Shown: piece by piece, positions 1-11,333 of the stretch
Layout of the letters: each line of letters starts with the position of its first letter
Numbering within the stretch: the stretch's first letter is position 1
Assembly: GCA_905116865.2 (NCBI GenBank)
Contig: CAJHNH020000489.1
Span: 169,501 to 233,500 of the forward strand
DNA length: 64,000 nt
Source: Candidula unifasciata
Lineage: Eukaryota > Mollusca > Gastropoda > Stylommatophora > Geomitridae
Reading direction: 5' to 3'
Program-made: the position numbers and the translations under genes
The notes under the pieces: generated by a model
What the model was told of the DNA's origin: nothing
The model's input: the letters and a program-made list of their open reading frames with translations, nothing else
Databases searched by the model: none

Positions 1-210
1 TACAGTGATGTAGTATCAAGTCACTAGTCATGCAGTGATATAGTATCAAGTCACCAGTCATACAGTGATGTAGTATCAGGTCACCAGTCACACAGTGACG
101 TAGTATCAAGTCACCAGTCATACAGTGATGTAGTATCAAGTCACCAGTCATACAGTGATATAGTATCAAGTCACCAGTCACACAGTGATGTAGTATCAAG
201 TCACCAGTTA
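1..210. repeat. 30-bp minisatellite (cut by left window edge)
   Basis: Seven direct copies of a 30-bp unit with core GTAGTATCAAGTCACCAG. Copies differ by single substitutions such as GTGATG/GTGATA. The array continues off the left edge. Confidence 0.95.
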
Positions 211-613
211 TTGTCACGCCACCGGATTATTAAGTGTATAGTGCTAGAGCACATTTTATCCACGAATTACAACTCACTGATTGCGTATGTTCACCTGGCT
301 GCCTTTGCTACCCACGACATTTCCTGGTACTGATGTTGGGCTGCCGCCGACCCAACAGTTTTCAAAATGCGCTTCAATGTGAATTCGATCTAAATTCTCC
401 GGTTGAGAGTGTAAGCGTCAACTCACTGTGCCACAGCGGATCACTGTAACAAAGTCAACCATTCTATTGTGCTCGTTAATATTCAGAATGTAAGAATAAA
501 TTACCTGTAATGGCGAGATCGTGCACTTCTCAGACAAACTGGGGAACTTGTAGACCGGGTCAACGGCACCTGCCCTTTCAACCATGGGAGGCACGCACTC
601 CATTGTACATGTA
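211..613. other. Non-repetitive spacer, no gene recognised
   Basis: About 400 bp of single-copy-looking sequence. Small open frames (up to 71 codons at 234-449) have no recognisable domain and no coding signature. Confidence 0.5.
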
Positions 614-1160
614 AGCCAGGTGAGAATAGGTTGTACTATGTCTAGTTGCAGGTGACAATGGACGAATATGTCTAGTTAAAGGTGAGAATGGGTTGTGCTG
701 TGTCTAGTTGCAGGTGGCAATGGACTAATGTCTAGTTATAGGTGAGAATGTGTTGTACTGTGTCTAGTTACAGGTGAGAATGGACTGTACTGTGTCTAGT
801 TACAGGTGAGAATGGACTGTACTGTGTCTAGTTACAGGTGAGAATGGGCTGTACTGTGTCTAGTTACAGGTGAGAATGGGCTGTACTGTGTCTAGTTACA
901 GGTGAGAATGGACTGTACTGTGTCTAGTTACAGGTGAGAATGGACTGTACTGTGTCTAGTTACAGGTGAGAATGGGCTATACTGTGTCTAGTTACAGGTG
1001 AGAATGGGCTGTACTGTGTCTAGTTACAGGTGAGAATGGACTGTACTGTGTCAAGTTACAGGTGAGAATGGGCTGTACTGTGTCTAGTTATAGGTGAGAA
1101 TGGGCTGTACTGTGCCTAGTTATAGGTGAGAATGGACTGTACTGTGTCTTGTTACATGTG
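614..1160. repeat. 32-bp minisatellite
   Basis: About 17 direct copies of a 32-bp unit with core GTCTAGTTACAGGTGAGA followed by ATGGGCTGTACTGT or ATGGACTGTACTGT. The central copies (780-1,100) are nearly identical and the ends are degenerate, the usual pattern of internal homogenisation. Confidence 0.95.
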
Positions 1161-1350
1161 AGAGTTAGCTGTACAGGTAGAAATGTACATGTTTCCGACT
1201 ACAGGTGAAAATATATCAAATGAGAAGTAGAATATAGAAAACTTCAGAGATTCTTCGGGATGGTCGCTGAATTTAAGGCTGTCGTGCTTCATGCTTTGTA
1301 TTTTGTAGGTTTTCACTAACTATATTGGGCCATACTTTATAATAAAGCTG

Positions 1351-1400
1351 CCCTAACCCTAACCCTAACTCTAACCCTAACCCTAACCCAAACCCCAAAC
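1351..1400. repeat. Interstitial telomere-like repeat (CCCTAA)n
   Basis: About six CCCTAA units, one changed to CTCTAA, then degenerate CCCAAACCCCAAAC. This is the C-rich strand of the metazoan TTAGGG telomere repeat, embedded internally directly after an AATAAAGCTG sequence. Confidence 0.85.
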
Positions 1401-2127
1401 TTGGCTGTAGATAAATCGCGAGAAACGAAAACCTGAAAACCCTAGAATTTATTGGGAATGTCTCCCGTGACGTAGTCGTGACGTCAGGGGTAAGTTATAA
1501 ATTAAGTACCATAAAGCTGAAATAAGCTGGATCCTCTTAGCGACTGTTATTCATTTTCTATATTTCTCCTTCCTGATTTTCCTTCTTATAACTTCGTTGT
1601 CTTGTTTTCTATATTGATTTGTTCACTGTTGGCTTTACTTGGCCGTCGTTCCTTTTCTTTCCATTCGTTTGCTCGGTCCTCATTCTTATATCTGAGATGC
1701 TGCCGTAATGTTTACATCTGCCCTGATTGTTATGTCTGCTAAAGGCTCTACAACAAGGCTTCTTTCAAAACAATCTACTCAGGGAACAGAATCGGGATCG
1801 AGGCGGGCCAGAGGATTCACACCTAGCCTAGGAAGATGACTCATAGAAGACAATACAACTGGCAGTGTTAAGTAGGCTGCGTGTTCGGTCTTCGCTCACC
1901 AGTTTTGATCCATGGGCTACCATTTGAATTGGCTTGCTCTACAACCTCCACAACCGGATGTGACCTGTTGTTGGTTTATTCCATGTGATGTGGACAGTGC
2001 TATCTTCACGTGTATGTGACATGTTTCTGACCTCCGACTGCTACACGTGCACGTACTAATCGCTGGCCTCAATCCATGCCTGCATAACAGTGTGTTTTCT
2101 TTCAATTTAATAAAAGAATTGGACGTT
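1401..2127. other. Spacer, no gene recognised
   Basis: About 730 bp of mixed composition without a convincing open frame. A perfect palindromic TGACGTCA (CRE-type) octamer lies at 1479-1486, but no promoter or gene accompanies it, so it may be chance. Confidence 0.4.
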
Positions 2128-2790
2128 CCAGTGTCAAACTGTACCGGGAGAGACAGGCCTAGTTCCAGTGTCAAACTGTACCGGGAGAGACAGGCCTAGT
2201 TCCAGTGTCAAACTGTACCGGGAGAGACAGGCCTAGTTCCAGTGTCAAACTGTACCGGCAGAGGCAGGCCTGGTTGCAGTGTCAAACTGTACCGGGAGAG
2301 ACAGGCCTAGTTCCAGTGTCAAACTGAACCGGCAGAGACAGGCCTAGTTACAGTGTCAAACTGTACCGGCAGAGACAGGCCTAGTTCCAGTGTCAAACTG
2401 TACCGGCAGAGACAGGCCTAGTTCCTAAGTCAAACTGTACCGGGAGAGACAGGCCTAGTTCCAGTGTCAAACTGTACCGGGAGAGACAGGCCTAGCTCCA
2501 GTATCAAACTGTACCGGGAGAGACAGGCCTAGTTCCAATGTCAAACTGTACCGGCAGAGACAGGCCTAGTTCCAGTGTCAAACTGTACCGGCAGAGACAG
2601 GCCTTGTTCCAGTGTCAAACTGTACCGGCAGAGACAGGCCTAGTTCCAGTGTCAAACTGTACCGGGAGAGACAGGCCTAGTTCCAGTGTCAAACTGTACC
2701 GGCAGAGACAGGCCTAGTTCCAGTGTCAAACTGTACCGGGAGAGACAGGCCTAGTTCCAGTGTCAAACTGTACCGGGAGAGACAGGCCTA
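2128..2790. repeat. 37-bp minisatellite
   Basis: About 18 direct copies of a 37-bp unit with core CAGTGTCAAACTGTACCG and then GGAGAGACAGGCCTAGTT. Two interleaved variants, CGGGAGAG and CGGCAGAG, alternate irregularly along the array. Confidence 0.95.
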
Positions 2791-2873
2791 AAACAACTAA
2801 AGCTCTGATCGAGAACAAGTGATGTATCTGTGACGTGCCACCTCTAGAGTTGCACTTAGACAATCCACCTCAG

Positions 2874-2972
2874 CACGACCCAACACAGCCGGTCCCACTT
2901 CACCCTACGACCCAACACACCTTGTCCCACCTCACCCTACGACCAAACACAGCCGGTCCCACTTCACCCTGT
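2874..2972. repeat. 32-bp short tandem triplication
   Basis: Three direct copies of a C-rich 32-bp unit with core ACGACCCAACACAGCC. The middle copy has diverged (CACCTTGTCC). Confidence 0.8.
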
Positions 2973-3587
2973 AGTGGAAGTATCAGGTCTCCAGACGGTA
3001 ATGAGCCGCCACATAGCTGAAGCAATAACAGGACCGGATAGACCTGATGAGCTGGTGATCAGCGACGCCCTGGACCGTGAGATGGTGTCTGATTTGTTCA
3101 TCTCACGTCAGTGGCACACGGCGACACAATGACTTGTCAAGTCAGGCCGAGGCTTGTTAGTGTTTCTTATGTTGGTGTCAGTGATGGTTTCTGTCTATGT
3201 TATTTCAGTGTCGGATTATTTTGTCTTTGGTCTGAATATTGACTGTATCAGTTCGAGTGTTCAGAAATATGTAGGCACATTTGTTTGTGTCGGTGTTTGA
3301 AGCTTTGTCAGTATTTGGAAAGTCAGGTAATCGCAGTTTCAACTTCACAACAAACTGGTCACTCCATAATTGTCAAGTATTCGACATGGCACAAAATCAG
3401 ATGACACTAACGACTGAGTGACCCACTGACAACATGGCAGAAACTGTTCAGACACATCTTTAATTTGGTACACATGGATGCAAAACGTGACACAGTCTCC
3501 TAAATAAATATTTAGTCATATATCGTATTTCCATTCCAAATAAGGAATGCTTACAGAACCACCTAAGTCAAATTAGTAACAAAAGAT
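2973..3587. other. Spacer, no gene recognised
   Basis: About 600 bp of AT-richer unique sequence with many stops in all frames. No RNA or protein feature could be supported. Confidence 0.4.
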
Positions 3588-3612
3588 GGGGGGGGGGGGG
3601 GGGGGGGGGGGG
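3588..3612 (+). repeat. Poly-G tract (25 G)
   Basis: Uninterrupted run of 25 G immediately upstream of an RTE-like retroelement remnant. It is a potential quadruplex or triplex former, and its exact length is likely to be unreliable in assembly. Confidence 0.9.
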
Positions 3613-3619
3613 ATATAAT

Positions 3620-3830
3620 AAGAAAATAAACTCTACAGAGACAATGGTGATAGGAAGACGGAAAGATCATTTATAGATATATTTTTAAAAAAACAACACC
3701 TTAGGACAAACAGGGCAATTAGGTATTTAGAATCAATTTTCACATCCGACGGAAAACTGGACAGAGAAATCAGCTCGAGATGTGCCAAAGCTAATCAAGT
3801 AATGGCGCAACTATCTCCCATTTTGTCACA
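3620..3830 (+). pseudogene. RTE-like LINE reverse transcriptase remnant
   Basis: Two short frames on the plus strand read like the region just after the RT palm in RTE/BovB-type LINEs. Frame 2 (from 3620) gives TETMVIGRRKD, the usual 'KT..MV..RKKD' motif, and then stops. Frame 1 (from 3721) gives RYLESIFTSDGKLDREI and continues to RCAKANQVMAQLSPIL, close to the family's 'KYLGS.FTSDGK...EI..R..KA' block. The one-base frame change and internal stop show a dead fragment of about 70 codons. The 74-bp array begins within 10 bp of its 3' end. Clade assignment is from remembered motifs; the presence of a LINE fragment is well supported. Confidence 0.75.
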
Positions 3831-3831
3831 A

Positions 3832-5190
3832 TACTGTAGAGTGACACTCCCAAACACCAATGAGACCACTAGATGATATAGCCCAGCATTGTCACGTTCT
3901 CACACTACTGTAGAGTGACACTCACAAACACCAGCCAGGCCACTAGATGATATAGCCCAGCATTGTCACGTTCTCACACTACTGTGGAGTGACACTCACA
4001 CACACTAGCCAGGCCACTAGTTGATATGGCCCAGCATTGTCACGTTCTCACACTACTGTAGAGTGACACTCACACACACTAGCCAGGCCACTAGATGATA
4101 TAGCCCAGCATTGTCACGTTCTCACACTACTGTGGAGTGACACTCACACACACTAGCCAGGCCACTAGATGATATAGCCCAGCATTGTCACGTTCTCACA
4201 CTACTGTGGAGTGACACTCACACACACTAGCCAGGCCACTAGATGATATAGGCCAACATTGTCACGTTGTTAAACTACTGCAGAGTGAGATACACCAGCG
4301 AGACCACTGGATAATATTACCCAACATTGTCACGTTGTTAAACTACTGTACAGTGAGATACACCAGCGAGACCCCTGGATAATATTACCCAGCATTGTCA
4401 CGTTCTCATACTACAGTATAGCGACACTCACAAACATCAAATAGGCCACCAGATGACATAGCCCAGCATTGTCACGTTCTCACACTACTGTAGAGTGACA
4501 TTCACAAACATTAATTAGGCCACCGTATGACATAGCCCAACATTGTCACGCTCTCACAATATTGTAGAGTGCCACTCACAAACACAAGCCAGGCCAGTAG
4601 AGGATATGGTATAACATTGTCACGTTCTCACACCACTGTAGAGTGACATTACTCAAACACCAGAGAGACCACTAGATGATTCGGTAAAATATTGTCACGT
4701 TTTCACACTACAGTAGAGTGATACTCACAAACACTAGTGACACCACTAAATAATAAAGCCCCGCATTGTCACGTTCTCATACTACTGTAGAGTGGCACTC
4801 ACAAACACCAGACAGGCAACTAGATGATATAACCCAGCATTGTCACGTTGTTACACTACTGTAGAGTGAGAAACACCAGCCAGGCCACTAGATGATACGA
4901 CCCAACATTGCCACGTTTTCATACTACTGTAGAGTGACACTCACAAACATTAATTAGGCCACCAGATGGCATAGCCCAACATTGTCACGTTCTCACACTA
5001 CTGTAGAGTGCCACTGACAAACACCAGCCACGCCACTAGTTGATTTGGTCCAACATTGTCACGTTCTTACACTACTGTAGAGTGCCACTGACAAACACCA
5101 GCCAGGCCACTAGTTGATATGGTCCAACATTATCACGTTCTTACACTACTGTAGAGTGCCACTCACAAACACCAGCCAGGCCACTAAAGG
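3832..5190. repeat. 74-bp minisatellite
   Basis: About 18 direct copies of a unit of about 74 bp with cores TGTAGAGTGACACTCACA and CATTGTCACGTTCTCACA. Copies diverge more, with indels, than in most arrays here. A few carry a shorter variant (AGAGTGAGATACACCAGC), suggesting an older array. Confidence 0.93.
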
Positions 5191-5590
5191 ATAGAACGAG
5201 GTAAACACATGATGAGCCAGTTAAAGCCCGCACAAAAATACCATATGTTTAACTGAGATATGCATGGTGTCTTTACTGGCATTTGCGATATATTTATACA
5301 CGCGATAGACCGCCCCCCCCCCCGCCCCCGCCCTTTTCCAACCACGCGTATGTTTTATATATATATATATATATATATTACTGACAGAGAACCTGTGTTA
5401 TTTAGTGTCTAGAAGTCATGCTCGGTAGTCTGGTGTCGTGAGTTTGAAACTCCGTGAAAAAGCCTTTCATAGATTGCCCATCACTCCCACAAGAATGATT
5501 CAGACTCTGCCAGAAATTGATTCCACCGCAGACATTAAACACGGTGCTACTAAGCCTGAAGCAAATTCTCATTTATCATACAGGAAGCAA
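5191..5590. other. Spacer with C-run and (AT)n
   Basis: Contains a C-rich tract at 5313-5333 and an (AT)n microsatellite at about 5356-5379. The rest is unique sequence with no gene seen. Confidence 0.6.
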
Positions 5591-6060
5591 AACTCACACT
5601 TAGGTGGCGACACTCACACACAGGGGACACAACTCACACACAGGGAGCACAACTAACACACAGGGGACTCATTGTCATGAGGGGTACAACATATACACAG
5701 GCGGCACAACTTACACACAGAAGGCTCAACTCACTCACAGTAAGCCACATTCACACATGATGGCACAACTCGCACAAAAGGCGACATTGAATTCGACAGA
5801 CGACATTGAATTCCTTCCTCACACAGACTACGTTGAATTACTTTCTCACACAGGGGTCACAACTCACACAGACCACCTTGAACTCCGCCATCAAACAGGG
5901 GACACAACACAAAGACGACATTGAATTCCATCGTTAAACAGGAGGCAGAACTCACACAGACACATTGAATTCAATCATTAAACAGGGGGAACAACTTCCA
6001 CAGAGGACATTGAATTCCAGTTATGAATCCTCAGCAGGGCCACAACTCACAGCTGTATAG
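5590..6060. repeat. Degenerate CACA-rich minisatellite
   Basis: Imperfect units built on CACAACTCACACACAGG. They grade into a second form built on GACATTGAATTCC plus AAACAGGGG (from about 5780). Unit length is irregular (about 18-45 bp). Open frames across it reflect composition only. Confidence 0.75.
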
Positions 6061-6544
6061 CATGAGACATTGCTTGATAACAACACAGAGTTATTGGACC
6101 TGGGAATGAGTTGGTGGACGGCGCAATTTTGGAGCTACAGATAAACAAATTTGCTGTGATATATCATCGCTGACTTCATTAAGCTAATATGTGTGAAAAC
6201 AAACAGACAAGATTTTGTGTATTAAAAAAAAAAAGAACCCCACTTATAATAACATTATTGTTGATAGGTTTTACTGGCAGAATTTTTAGAGATTCTCATA
6301 ACGCTGGGAATACATCCAGTTTAATCTGAGATCAGGTCTTACATGTTTAACTTGATACAATTTGTGTGAAGCAATAATCGACAATCTCCTTGTTATGTTT
6401 CAATATGGAGATCAGGGCAGCAGGGGAATAATACATACATATTTTAAAAATAAGTCGTTTTTTTGTTGAGTCTGAATGAAGATTTCATGACAGCAGGAAT
6501 GACAAGCTGCTGTCACGTTGTTAATTATCTGAATTAAGATTTCA
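6061..6544. other. Spacer with poly-A
   Basis: Unique AT-rich sequence with an A11 run at 6224-6234. From about 6480, decayed copies of the following array (GATTTCAGGCCAGTGG) appear. Confidence 0.5.
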
Positions 6545-9232
6545 GGCCAGTGGTTTAGGATCACATTGTTTTGTTTCAGTGAGGTTCCCAGGCCAGCAGT
6601 ACAGTTTGGGATCACATTATTATGTTTCAGTGAGGTTCCCAGGCCAGCAGTACAGTTTGGGATCACATTATTATGTTTCAGTGAGGTTCCCATGCCAGCG
6701 GTATAGTTTGGGATCACATTATTATGTTTCAGTGAGGTTCCCAGGCCAGCGGTATAGTTTGGGATCACATTATTATGTGTCAGTGAAGTTCCCAGGCCAG
6801 CGGTATAGTTTGGGATCACATTATTATGTTTCAGTGAGGTTCCCATGCCAGCGGTATAGTTTGGGATCACATTATTATGTGTCAGTGAAGTTCCCAGGCC
6901 AGCGGTATAGTTTGGGATCACATTATTATGTTTCAGTGAGGTTCCCAGGCCAGCGGTATAGTTTGGGATCATATTATTATGTTTCAGTGAGGTTCCCAGG
7001 CCAGCAGTATAGTTTGGGATCACATTATTATGTTTCAGTTAGGTTCCCAGGCCAGCAGTATAGTTTGGGATCACATTATTATGTCTCAGTGAGGTTCCCA
7101 GGCCAGCGGTATAGTTTGGGATCACATTATTATGTTTTAGTGAGGTTCCCAGGCCAGCAGTACAGTTTGGGATCACATTATTATGTTTCAGTGAGGTTCC
7201 GAGGCCAGCAGTACAGTTTGAGATAACATTATTATGTTTCAATGAGGTTAAGGCCAACCGTATAGTTTGGGATCACATTATTATGTTTCAGTGAGGTTCC
7301 CAAGCCAGCAGTATAGTTTGGGATCACATTATTATGTTTCAGTGAGGTTCCCAGGCCAGCGGTATAGTTTGGGATCACATTATTGTGTTTCAGGGAGGTT
7401 CCCAGGCCAGCGGTATAGTTTAGGATCACATTATTATGTTTCAGTGAGGTTCCCAGGCCAGCGGTATAGTTGGGGATCACATTATTATGTTTTAGTGAGG
7501 TTCCCAAGCCAGCAGTATAGTTTGGGATCACATTATTATGTTTCAGTGAGGTTCCCAGGCCAGCAGTATAGTTTGGGATCACATTATTATGTGTCAGTGA
7601 GGTTCCCGGGCCAGCAGTATAGTTAGGGATCACATTATTATGTGTCAGTGAGGTTCCCAAGCCAGCAGTATAGTTTGGGATCACATTATTATGTTTCAGT
7701 GAGGTTTAGGCCAGCAGTACAGTTTGGGATCACATTATTATGTTTCAGTGAGGTTCCCAGGCCAGCCGTATAGTTTGGGATCACATTATTAGGTTTCAGT
7801 GAGGTTCCCAGGCCAGCGGTATAGTTTGGAATCACATTATTAGGTTTCAGTGAGGTTCCCAGGCCAGCGGTATAGTTTGGGATCACATTATTATGTTTCA
7901 GTGAGGTTCCCAGGCCAGCAGTAGAGTTTGGGATCACATTATTATGTTTCAGTGAGGTTCCCAGGCCAGCAGTACAGTTTGTGATCACATTATTATGTTT
8001 CAGTGAGGTTCCCAGGCCAGCAGTACAGTTTGAGATAACATTATTATGTTTCAATGAGGTTAAGGCCAGCCGTATAGTTTGGGATCACATTATTATGTTT
8101 CAGTGAGGTTCCCAAGCCAGCAGTATAGTTTGGGATCACATTATTATGTTTCAGTGAGGTTCCCAGGCCAGCGGTATAGTTTGGGATCACATTATTATGT
8201 TTCAGTGAGGTTCCCAGGCCAGCGGTATAGTTTGGGATCACATTATTATATTTCAGTGAGGTTCCCAGGCCAGCAGTATAGTTTGGGATCACATTATTAT
8301 GTTTCAGTGAGGTTCCCAAGCCAGCAGTATAGTTTGGGATCACATTATTATGTTTCAGTGAGGTTCCCAAGCCAGCAGTATAGTTTGGGATCACATTATT
8401 ATGTTTCAGTGAGGTTCTCAGGCCAGCAGTATAGTTTGGGATCACATTATTAGGTTTCAGTGAGGTTCCCAGGCCAGCGGTAAAGTTTGGGATCACATTA
8501 TTATGTTTCAGTGAGGTTCCTAGGCCAGCGGTATAGTTTGGGATCACATTATTATGTTTCAGTGAGGTTCCCATGCCAGCAGTAGAGTTTGGGATCACAT
8601 TATTATGTTTCAGTGAGGTTCCCAGGCCAGCAGTACAGTTTGGGATCACATTATTATGTTTCAGTGAGGTTCCCAGGCCAGCAGTACAGTTTTAGATAAC
8701 ATTATTATGTTTCAATAAGGTTAAGGCCAGCCGTATAGTTTGGGATCACATTATTATGTTTCAGTGAGGTTCCCAAGCCAGCAGTATAGTTTGGGATCAC
8801 ATTATTATGTTTCAGTGAGGTTCCCAGGCCAGCGGTATAGTTTGGGATCACATTATTATGTTTCAGTTAGGTTCCCAGGCCAGCGGTATAGTTTGGGATC
8901 ACATTATTATGTTTCAGTGAGGTTCCCAGGCCAGCAGTATAGTTTGGGATCACATTATTATGTTTCAGTGAGGTTCCCAAGCCAGCAGTATAGTTTGGGA
9001 TCACATTATTATGTTTCAGTGAGGTTCCCAGGCCAGCAGTATAGTTTGGGATCACATTATTATGTGTCAGTGAGGTTCCCGGGCCAGCAGTATAGTTTGG
9101 GATCACATTATTATGTGTCAGTGAGGTTCCCAGGCCAGCAGTATAGTTTGGGATCACATTATTATGTTTCAGTGAGGTTTAGGCCAGCAGTACAGTTTGG
9201 GATCACATTATTATGTTTCAGTGAGGTTCTTG
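6545..9232. repeat. 51-bp minisatellite with higher-order blocks
   Basis: About 52 direct copies of a 51-bp unit with cores TTTGGGATCACATTATTATG and AGTGAGGTTCCCAGGCCAGC. Shortened units reading AATGAGGTTAAGGCC (AATAAGG in the last) recur at 7241, 8053 and 8714 and mark higher-order blocks of 812 and 661 bp. Because 51 is a multiple of 3 and the unit lacks stops, both strands show repetitive open frames (plus SLGSHYYVSVRFPGQQY, minus NNVIPNYTAGLGTSLKH). These frames break at the block boundaries and are not treated as genes. Confidence 0.97.
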
Positions 9233-9650
9233 GGGCACGCGAAAAATCGACAGTTTCGGGCTTATGTTAGAGTTATACTTCTGGGCAAGAAGAGTTTTAT
9301 CTTACTTTGCAATGAACTTGAATAATCCCCCCCCCCCTCCCTACCCCACCCCTTCAACAGCAAAGAATCTAAGATCTCGTGTTTGTGTTAGAGAGTTCTG
9401 CACAACAAAGCAGTATCAAATTGAATTGTCACACCGATCACAGTTAATCTCTGTCTTCATGCTTTCTACCTCAACCGTCCACGATCATGGTTCCATCCCT
9501 AACCATTATTCTTGAAGTTCCCTGTTTCCACCGTCTATATTTATGTTTTTTCTCCTGACAGTCTGTCTTCCCTTCGACAACCGACCATCTTAATGCTTTC
9601 CACCGGAACCGCCCGTTTCATGTTTTTATTCAGACGACAATTGAGATCCC
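9233..9650. other. Spacer with poly-C
   Basis: About 420 bp of unique sequence with a C11 run at 9327-9337 and neighbouring CCCTACCCC. No gene seen. Confidence 0.5.
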
Positions 9651-9656
9651 ATCTCC

Positions 9657-9725
9657 AAACGAGGCTATGGTAATCCCAAACGAGGCTATGGTAATCCCAA
9701 ACTAGGCTGTGGTAATCCCAAACGA
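9657..9725. repeat. 21-bp short tandem repeat
   Basis: Three to four copies of a 21-bp unit with core AAACGAGGCTATGGTAATCC. The last copy is partial. Confidence 0.85.
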
Positions 9726-9828
9726 ACTGACCTAATGTTGTCGTCAAATACCTGTAGCCAGGCGACGGAGATTTCATTAAGTGATAGACACTGGCATGTA
9801 ACACTTTAGGCTGTCTGTGCAAGCAGCT

Positions 9829-10010
9829 CTGCCGGCTAATGGGTCGGCCCTGCAGCGTCGCCGGAATGGAGACACGTTCAGTGAGACGTGTGCTAGAATA
9901 GACTGTCAGGCAGGCAGATCTGCCGGCTAATGTGTCGGCCCTGCAGCGTCGCCGGAATGGAGACACGTTCAGTGAGACGTGTGCTAGAATAGATTGTCAG
10001 GCAGGCAGAT
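9829..10010. repeat. 91-bp tandem duplication
   Basis: Two adjacent copies of a 91-bp segment, GCCGGCTAATGGGTCGG through GACGTGTGCTAGAATAGA, differing by a few substitutions. The near-identity implies a recent local duplication. Confidence 0.9.
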
Positions 10011-10029
10011 ATTGGTAAATACTTTATTT

Positions 10030-10258
10030 TGGAGACAGATCGGTCTATGTATCAGCCAGACTGAGGCACAGACACACAGAAAGACAAACAACCTGCGATA
10101 CGAGTAGGTGAATGGATGGATAAATGGGTTTGGCTGGTTAGAGAGACAGACAAAGAAATAGACAGACAGGGATATACATATAGTCAGAGAGACAAACGAA
10201 AAGACAGACAGGGATATACAAATAGTTATAGAGACAGACAGACAGACAGACAGATATG
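10030..10258. repeat. Degenerate GACA-rich simple repeat
   Basis: Purine-rich GACAGACA/AAAGACAG motifs ending in a pure (GACA)n run at about 10231-10254. A diffuse unit with GGGATATACA occurs twice. Confidence 0.8.
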
Positions 10259-10313
10259 CAGATCAAGTGCGACTGGTCACTATAATTAGTTCGAGTGCTG
10301 TTTCAGACAAATT

Positions 10314-10586
10314 TTGGTCATTAAGAAACGAACATTACTGCAGAAGGCACTATTCAAACGTGTCAGTGCACAAACGGGACACTTGTCTAGCGCAGACAAC
10401 GTTGATTCGACCACACAACAGAACAACGAAGACAGACACCCATGCCATAATAACATAGACGTGTCGGAACATTCAAAGATAAAATTTGAAATAGCTGGAA
10501 TGGAATCGGCGTTGAATTTTGTATTAGACATCCGCAGGATAAGCGAAAACGCTGTTAATGTAATTCCTATCGGAATAAGTAGATAA
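10314..10586 (+). other. Unassigned 90-codon open frame
   Basis: An open frame starting MVIKKRTLLQKALFKRV in the only non-repetitive 430 bp between the GACA tract and the 31-bp array. It is hydrophilic, with no membrane segment or recognised motif. A frame of similar length overlaps it on the opposite strand, which weakens the coding case. It could be an exon or retroelement scrap, but most likely chance. Confidence 0.12.
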
Positions 10587-10691
10587 GACAACTAAAAGAA
10601 CATGCAGTCATAACTGAAACATGGAAGTGTGCTCTACAAACACGAGCAGAAAAACAACATAATACAAAACGACAACAGAGCCAAGTGGCCC

Positions 10692-11025
10692 ATTTGTCTG
10701 CGTAGTTCTATGTACGTCGACCATTTGTCTGTGTAGTTCTGTAGCCGTCGACCATTTGTCTGCGTAGTTCTGTAGCCGTCAACCATTTGTTTGCGTAGTT
10801 CTGTAGCCGTCGACCATTTGCCTGCGTAATTCTGTAGCCGTCAACAGTTTGTCTGCGTAGTTCTGTAGCCGTCGACCATTTGTTTGCGTAGTTCTGCAGC
10901 CGTCGACCATTTGTCTGCGTAGTTCTGCAGCCGTCGACCATTTGTCTGCGTAGTTCTGTAGCCGTCGACCATTTGTCTGCGTAGTTTTGTAGCCGTCGAC
11001 CATTTGTCTGCGTAGTTCTGTAGGG
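10692..11025. repeat. 31-bp minisatellite
   Basis: About 11 direct copies of a 31-bp unit with core CCATTTGTCTGCGTAGTT followed by CTGTAGCCGTCGA. Since 31 is not a multiple of 3, three units make one 31-codon protein period in shadow frames. Confidence 0.95.
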
Positions 11026-11046
11026 AAAATCTCTGTTAGAGGATTT

Positions 11047-11333
11047 GTGAAAAGATGGCTAGGGATGATCTGTAGTATAGGAGTGGTGGAAATACGGCTA
11101 GTAGAGATCTGTAGTATAGGAGTGGTGGAAATACGTCTAGGAGAGATCTGTAGTATAGGAGTGGTGGAAATACGTCTAGGAGAGATCTGTAGTATAATAG
11201 TGGTGGAAATACGTCTAGGGGAGATCTGTAGTATAATAGTGGTGGAAATACGTCTAGGAGATATCTGTAGTATAGGAGTGGTGGAAATACGTCTAGGAGA
11301 GATCTGTAGTATAATAGTGGTGGAAATACGTCT
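11047..11333. repeat. 39-bp minisatellite, left arm
   Basis: About seven direct copies of a 39-bp unit with cores GATCTGTAGTATAGGAGTGG and AAATACGTCTAGGAGA; most copies carry AGATCT. The last copy stops after AAATACGTCT, exactly where an RTE-like fragment begins. The same unit resumes at 12,494, so this is one array interrupted by an insertion. Confidence 0.95.

Noticed and set aside
1479..1486. CRE (TGACGTCA) as a promoter element
   Set aside because: Single 8-mer without nearby gene or other promoter signals; chance is adequate.
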